A stretch of DNA of 16,766 nucleotides from Clostridiales bacterium. Its GTDB lineage: Bacteria > Bacillota > Clostridia > Oscillospirales > Acutalibacteraceae. The notes below the pieces were generated by a model, which worked only from the letters and a program-made list of their open reading frames with translations, was not told the origin of the DNA and searched no databases. Positions 13,438 to 16,766 of the stretch are shown piece by piece. The stretch lies in contig JAAZFZ010000308.1 in assembly GCA_012511485.1 (NCBI GenBank), positions 1 through 16,766 of the forward strand. The letters are read 5' to 3'. Both the position numbers and the translations under genes were made by a program. The stretch's first letter is position 1. Each line of letters starts with the position of its first letter.

Positions 13438-14040
13438 TCACTCCTGTTTTTCCTCCTCTGCCTCCTCTGCCTCCTCTACCTCCTCAGGCTTTTCAATGAC
13501 TCGTTTTTTGTCACTGATGCGCAGAACAATATTACCCGGGTCAGCCTGTAATTCGATATTATCGCTTTGAAATTCCGGAATATCGCCGATTCTGAGCGTC
13601 GTTCCAATAGGGACGCCGGCAAGATCAATTGTGACAGTATCCAGCAGATATTCCGGTTGTGCAGCGTGAGGTACAGTCAACTGTATCTGTTCCAAAACGC
13701 CCTGCACCTTGTCCTTATTCAAAAGCACAATGTCCGCAACGCTGTTGACCTTTTTTCCAGCATCAAGAATATGAAAACTGATATGTACTATCGAATCGGT
13801 CATGCTGTTGTAATCTAATTCCTTGATGAGTGTATGAAATATTTTTCCGTCAACCTCGATATCCGCATTGCTTCCTTTTCGCTTTGTGCGTTTGAGCTGA
13901 CTGGCGGTAGCCAGATTAATTTGAACACAGAGCGACTCCTTGAGACTCGCGCCGTCAATCACGCAGGGGATAAACCCTGAGCGCCTAAGCTGCTTTGCTT
14001 TTGTTGCCGGATTGCGCATTTCGGCTTTGATAATGTCCAT
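13438..14040 (-). CDS. rplY: 50S ribosomal protein L25 / general stress protein Ctc
   Basis: A 200-residue member of the two-domain L25/TL5/Ctc family, which binds 5S rRNA in the large subunit. The N-terminal domain (about 1-92) has the family sequence KAKQLRRSGFIPCVIDG near residue 15 and DYNSMTDSIVHISFHIL near its end. The C-terminal beta domain (about 95-183) carries VPHAAQPEYLL and TTLRIGDIPEF. A final acidic tail (EEVEEAEEAEEE) is encoded by 9-bp tandem repeats. The RNA-facing Tyr of the usual PAVLYG is replaced by Cys-Val-Ile-Asp (IPCVIDG), so this copy is somewhat divergent. ATG 14040 has AGGAGG 6 bases upstream. In Bacillus ctc is stress-induced; here it has its own promoter (14161-14189) and a 120-nt leader, and diverges from the osmoprotectant importer. 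Confidence 0.88.
   Translation of the reverse strand: MDIIKAEMRNPATKAKQLRRSGFIPCVIDGASLKESLCVQINLATASQLKRTKRKGSNADIEVDGKIFHTLIKELDYNSMTDSIVHISFHILDAGKKVNSVADIVLLNKDKVQGVLEQIQLTVPHAAQPEYLLDTVTIDLAGVPIGTTLRIGDIPEFQSDNIELQADPGNIVLRISDKKRVIEKPEEVEEAEEAEEEKQE
13452..13487. repeat. Four 9-bp tandem repeats in the L25 tail
   Basis: Four consecutive copies of CCTCCTCTG or near copies (13452, 13461, 13470, 13479). They are in frame and encode the acidic EEx repeats at the L25 C-terminus. Because 9 bp is a multiple of three, copy-number change would alter length without a frameshift. Confidence 0.85.
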
Positions 14041-14160
14041 TCTAATCCTCCTATAAAAAAATTTGGTTCGTCTTTTTGAAAAAAGAGCTTTTTATAGTAC
14101 GCACTGCGACACAATACTAAAAGCCCTCCTAAAAGACAGTTCTTTTATTCTATTTTTTAT

Positions 14161-14189
14161 ATTATAACACAACCCGGATAAAAGGGCAA
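14161..14189 (-). promoter_or_regulatory. Promoter of the L25 gene
   Basis: On the minus strand TTGCCC (14184-14189), 17 bases, then a perfect TATAAT (14161-14166). The leader to ATG 14040 is about 115 nt and contains a second AGGAGGG (14124-14130) and a TAGTA/TACTA stem (around 14095-14120). Confidence 0.65.
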
Positions 14190-14312
14190 ATCTATCCAGT
14201 GCAACCATGTCATAGATTGTAATTAACAGTTTTGGACATTACATTATCTTGGATTGCAATAAAAGACCATCCGGATATCTGCTGCGTATTATTCTAACAT
14301 AGAATTGTGCAT

Positions 14313-14341
14313 TTGACAAAGTGACAACTTTATGTTAAACT
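14313..14341 (+). promoter_or_regulatory. Promoter of the OpuA-type operon, with candidate operators
   Basis: A perfect TTGACA (14313-14318), 17 bases, TAAACT (14336-14341). ACTTTATG occurs twice, 24 bases apart (14327-14334 and 14351-14358), flanking the -10 and start region. A perfect 12-bp palindrome ACAATTAATTGT lies at 14392-14403 in the leader. Both could be control sites; GbsR/OpcR-type regulators of osmoprotectant uptake are known in Firmicutes, but their sites are not recognised here. Confidence 0.6.
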
Positions 14342-14441
14342 CAAGTGGTTACTTTATGGTGTTAGCGCATTGCACCATGCACGGAAGGAATACAATTAAT
14401 TGTTGATTCTTTCACTTCATAACGAAAGGAAGGTAACTAAA

Positions 14442-15419
14442 ATGAAGAAACTTGTATCACTTTTAATGGCGCTTGCCTTGATTTTTGCGCTGGCAGGCTG
14501 CGGCAACCAAGGCGGGGGCGACGACACGCCAAAAGAGAAGACATCTCTTTCATTTGCAGATGTTGGCTGGGACTCCATCAAGCTTAATAATGCTTTGGCG
14601 GGGCTAATAGCGGAGTCCGTATTCGGATACACCTGGCAGGAGACGCCGGGTTCTACGCCCATTTCCCATGAGGCGATTATTAAGGGCGAAGTTGACATCC
14701 ACATGGAGGAATGGACCGACAATATTCCCTCTTATTCTCCCGATTTGAAGGCAGGAAAATTCACCGAGCTTGGAATCAATTTTGACGATAATTATCAGGG
14801 CTTTTACATTCCAAGATATGTTGCAGAAGAGTATCCGGAGCTAAAAACCGTCAAGGATCTGGCAGACTATGCACACCTTTTCCCGGACCCTGAGGATTCC
14901 TCCAAGGGCATTATTTACGGGGGCGTGACAGGTTGGGAAATCACAGATATTATGAACAAAAAGGTATCGCTTTACGGTCTGGATGAGCACTATAACTATT
15001 TCGAGAGTGGCAGCGACGCAATACTCAGTGCGGCAATGACATCTGCGTGGGACAAGAAGGAACCCATTGTCGCCTATTATTGGGAACCTACATGGCTGCT
15101 TGGAAAATACGATTTTGTGTTGCTGGAGGATGAACCATACGATTCAGAAAAATTCTATACAGGTTATGGTGCCTGCCCGGCGGTTACTGTTACAATTGGC
15201 GTAAGCAATGATTTTGCAGCATCCAATCCGGAATACTGCGAATTCCTTAAAAAGTACAAAATCTCTTCGGCAATCATCAGCGAAGCGCTGGCATATATGA
15301 ATGATACCAATGCAGACTATGAAAAGGCTGCAAAATGGCTTCTTTCAGAATCCCACCCCGAACTGATAAATGAGTGGCTTGACGAAAATCAGGCGGCTGA
15401 ACTGAAGAATGCACTGTAA
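14442..15419 (+). CDS. opuAC: Glycine betaine/proline-type ABC transporter substrate-binding lipoprotein
   Basis: Chosen start ATG 14442 has AAAGGAAGG about 8 bases upstream (the frame opens earlier at 14400). The product is 325 residues. It carries a lipoprotein signal with lipobox LAGC, Cys20 being lipidated, then a Gly-rich linker (21-30) and an OpuAC/ProX-type type II binding fold. Typical family sequence is VGWDSIKLNNALAGLIAESVFGY (41-63 region), EVDIHMEEW (83-91) and WEPTWLL (214-220). Trp residues W43, W65, W91, W165, W214 and W218 are candidates for the aromatic cage that binds quaternary ammonium groups. It captures an osmoprotectant (glycine betaine, proline betaine, carnitine or choline; not decidable here) outside the membrane for the permease and ATPase encoded next. 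Confidence 0.92.
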   Translation: MKKLVSLLMALALIFALAGCGNQGGGDDTPKEKTSLSFADVGWDSIKLNNALAGLIAESVFGYTWQETPGSTPISHEAIIKGEVDIHMEEWTDNIPSYSPDLKAGKFTELGINFDDNYQGFYIPRYVAEEYPELKTVKDLADYAHLFPDPEDSSKGIIYGGVTGWEITDIMNKKVSLYGLDEHYNYFESGSDAILSAAMTSAWDKKEPIVAYYWEPTWLLGKYDFVLLEDEPYDSEKFYTGYGACPAVTVTIGVSNDFAASNPEYCEFLKKYKISSAIISEALAYMNDTNADYEKAAKWLLSESHPELINEWLDENQAAELKNAL

Positions 15420-15465
15420 GCAGTGAATGTTTTCGTAAAATCCAACAACAAAAAGGGGTTAGATT

Positions 15466-16371
15466 ATGGAGTGGTTATTTGATTTTCCAGATATATTTAA
15501 TCTGGATACCACGGCCATTGATAAGTCAGTGCGGTCCTTTGCAGTAAGTGCTGAGGCTGTGCTGGATGTTATAAAGGGCGGACTCAACGGGATGGTAAAC
15601 TTTGTCGGTATGCTATTGAGCTACACACCGTGGCCGGTTTTTATTCTGTTAGTTGTTTTTTTGGGATGGCGCATTCGGAAAAGTTTAAAAAGCGGCATCC
15701 TTTACGGAGTACTTGTATTACTTATTGGCTTGGTGGGTCTTTGGGGCCTCATGCGCACTACACTGGCAGTTGTATTGGCGAGTGTTGCTATCGCCCTTGT
15801 AATCGGAATACCCATAGGTATCCTGATTTCAAATTCAGAAAAGGCAAACAAAATCATTCGTCCAGCTCTGGATACCATGCAGACCATGCCGGTGTTTGTT
15901 TATCTGATTCCGGCACTGCTACTCTTTGGTACCGGCAACGCCTCCGGCGTCATCGCCACGGTCATTTACGCTGTGGTTCCGGTGATTCGCCTGACGAGCT
16001 TAGGCATACGGCAGGTGGATAAGGAGGTCATAGAGGCAGCAAAAGCCTTTGGCTCAACAAAATGGCAGCTGCTACGAAAGGTACAGATACCACAGGCAAT
16101 GCCCACCATTATGACCGGCGTAAACCAGACCCTGATGATGGCCATGGCTATGGTTGTCACCACTTCAATGATTGGTGTGCGCGGGCTTGGCATGGAGGTT
16201 CTCAACGCAGTCAACCGCATCGAAATCGGGCGAGGGCTTGTTGCCGGCTGCTGCGTTGTTATTCTTGCCATTGTCCTTGACAGACTGACACAGGGTGCAG
16301 CACATGATAAAAAGAAGTCTATGGAAAAAGCGAATATAAGCGAGGGGGGCCAGGGCAATGAAACAAGATAA
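15466..16371 (+). CDS. opuAB: Glycine betaine/proline-type ABC transporter permease
   Basis: A 301-residue inner-membrane permease. ATG 15466 follows AGGGG by 7 bases and lies 46 bases after opuAC. The protein has an N-terminal cytosolic or peripheral stretch (1-50), then at least six helices. TMQTMPVFVYLIPALLLFG (about 137-156) is highly characteristic of OpuAB/ProW. The EAA loop that contacts the ATPase reads EAAKAFGSTKWQLLRKVQIP (about 191-210). The last roughly 25 residues are charged and cytosolic. The end overlaps the start of the ATPase gene by 14 bases, implying translational coupling and stoichiometric expression. It forms the channel of the osmoprotectant importer. Confidence 0.94.
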   Translation: MEWLFDFPDIFNLDTTAIDKSVRSFAVSAEAVLDVIKGGLNGMVNFVGMLLSYTPWPVFILLVVFLGWRIRKSLKSGILYGVLVLLIGLVGLWGLMRTTLAVVLASVAIALVIGIPIGILISNSEKANKIIRPALDTMQTMPVFVYLIPALLLFGTGNASGVIATVIYAVVPVIRLTSLGIRQVDKEVIEAAKAFGSTKWQLLRKVQIPQAMPTIMTGVNQTLMMAMAMVVTTSMIGVRGLGMEVLNAVNRIEIGRGLVAGCCVVILAIVLDRLTQGAAHDKKKSMEKANISEGGQGNETR

Positions 16372-16766
16372 CATCATCTTAAAGATGGAGCATGTGACAA
16401 AGCTCTATGGTCTCAATCGTGCGGAAGCCTCAAAAATGATGGCCAAAGGTTCAAACAAAGATGAGGTCTACAAAAAAACCGGCTGCACCGTTGCGCTCTG
16501 GGATGTGAATATAAATATTCCAAAGGGAAAGATTTTTGTTATTATCGGTCTTTCCGGCTCGGGAAAATCAACGGCAGTCCGCTGCTTCAATCGCCTGACC
16601 ACGCCCACCAGCGGCAAGGTAATCTTTGAAGGCCAAAATATTCAGGAGATGAGCAAAAAAGAACTCCTTGAATTTCGCCGCAACAAAATTTCAATGGTGT
16701 TTCAATCCTTTGGCTTAATGAGTCACAGAGATGTTTTAGGCAATGTGAGCTATGGTCTTGAGGTAA
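16358..16766 (+). CDS. opuAA: Glycine betaine/proline-type ABC transporter ATPase, 5' part (cut by window end)
   Basis: ATG 16358 lies inside the end of opuAB (14-base overlap) with GAGGGGGGCCAGGG upstream. Only the first 136 residues are in the window. The N-terminus carries the long insertion typical of OpuAA/ProV ATPases (LYGLNRAEASKMMAKGSNKDEVYKKTG, about 16-42). Walker A GLSGSGKST is at 64-72, and the Q-loop is at 112-117 with Gln116 (VFQSFGLMSHRDVLGNVSYGLEV region following). Signature, Walker B, H-loop and the usual C-terminal CBS domains lie beyond the edge. The binding protein-permease-ATPase gene order is the reverse of the ATPase-first B. subtilis opuA and E. coli proVWX operons. 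Confidence 0.93.
   Translation, partial: MKQDNIILKMEHVTKLYGLNRAEASKMMAKGSNKDEVYKKTGCTVALWDVNINIPKGKIFVIIGLSGSGKSTAVRCFNRLTTPTSGKVIFEGQNIQEMSKKELLEFRRNKISMVFQSFGLMSHRDVLGNVSYGLEV

Noticed and set aside
14020..14114. Leader ORF from TTG 14114 (CRSAYYKKLFF...) before L25
   Set aside because: It has an AGGAGGG upstream and looked like a coupled leader peptide, but it does not stop at the L25 start. It runs about 70 bases into L25 in another frame, and the spacing to a TTG start is long, so chance is more likely.

Overview
This window looks like chromosomal DNA of a low-to-moderate GC Firmicute, most likely a Clostridia-type gut anaerobe (Oscillospiraceae/Ruminococcaceae-like). The signs are strong AGGAGG ribosome binding sites, TTG/GTG starts, TATAAT-type promoters, lipoprotein signals, short compact operons with hairpin terminators, and family-level recognition of LepA, RsgA, TrhA, YvlD-like and OpuA proteins. 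The taxonomic placement is inference; there is no rRNA. The content is mostly ordinary housekeeping and cell-surface genes, with no phage, insertion sequence or CRISPR array.

Layout. 1-153 (-): 5' end of an uncharacterised Gln/Asn-rich protein. 285-659 (-): four-helix YvlD-like membrane protein. 871-1746 (+): exported beta-propeller-like protein. 1896-3154 (+): promoter, a 140-nt leader with a 10-codon ORF and a hairpin, then the ribosome-assembly GTPase rsgA. 3233-3898 (-): TrhA/hemolysin III membrane protein. 3984-6239 (-): two-gene operon, alpha/beta hydrolase followed by an FAD-dependent reductase. 6340-6423 (+): 27-codon small ORF ending inside a bidirectional terminator. 6467-8275 (-): lepA. 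8661-9263 (+): secreted protein with an amphipathic C-terminal tail. 9311-9463 (-): 50-residue basic protein. 9821-11053 (-): calcineurin-like phosphoesterase. 11178-12437 (-): zinc-ribbon membrane protein and, upstream of it, a lipoprotein. 12648-12724 (+): initiator tRNA-fMet with its own promoter and terminator. 12800-13394: no intact gene, apparently decayed coding sequence. 13438-14040 (-): ribosomal protein L25/Ctc. 14442-16766 (+): glycine betaine/proline-type ABC importer in the order binding protein, permease, ATPase, cut by the window end.

How genes work together. RsgA, LepA, L25 and tRNA-fMet all serve translation but are separate transcription units. OpuAC-AB-AA form one osmoprotectant importer. 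The hydrolase and reductase are tightly coupled and probably act on the same, unknown, lipophilic substrate.

The most interesting signals are: the leader ORF plus mutually exclusive hairpins in front of rsgA, which resemble an antibiotic- or ribosome-stalling attenuator; a cluster of GTAAAG/CTTTAC dyads at 9587-9700; several small ORFs with good ribosome binding sites (6340, 9463); and a phosphoesterase whose usual GNH(D/E) motif reads ASHE. I did not find a clearly novel multi-gene defence or metabolic system.
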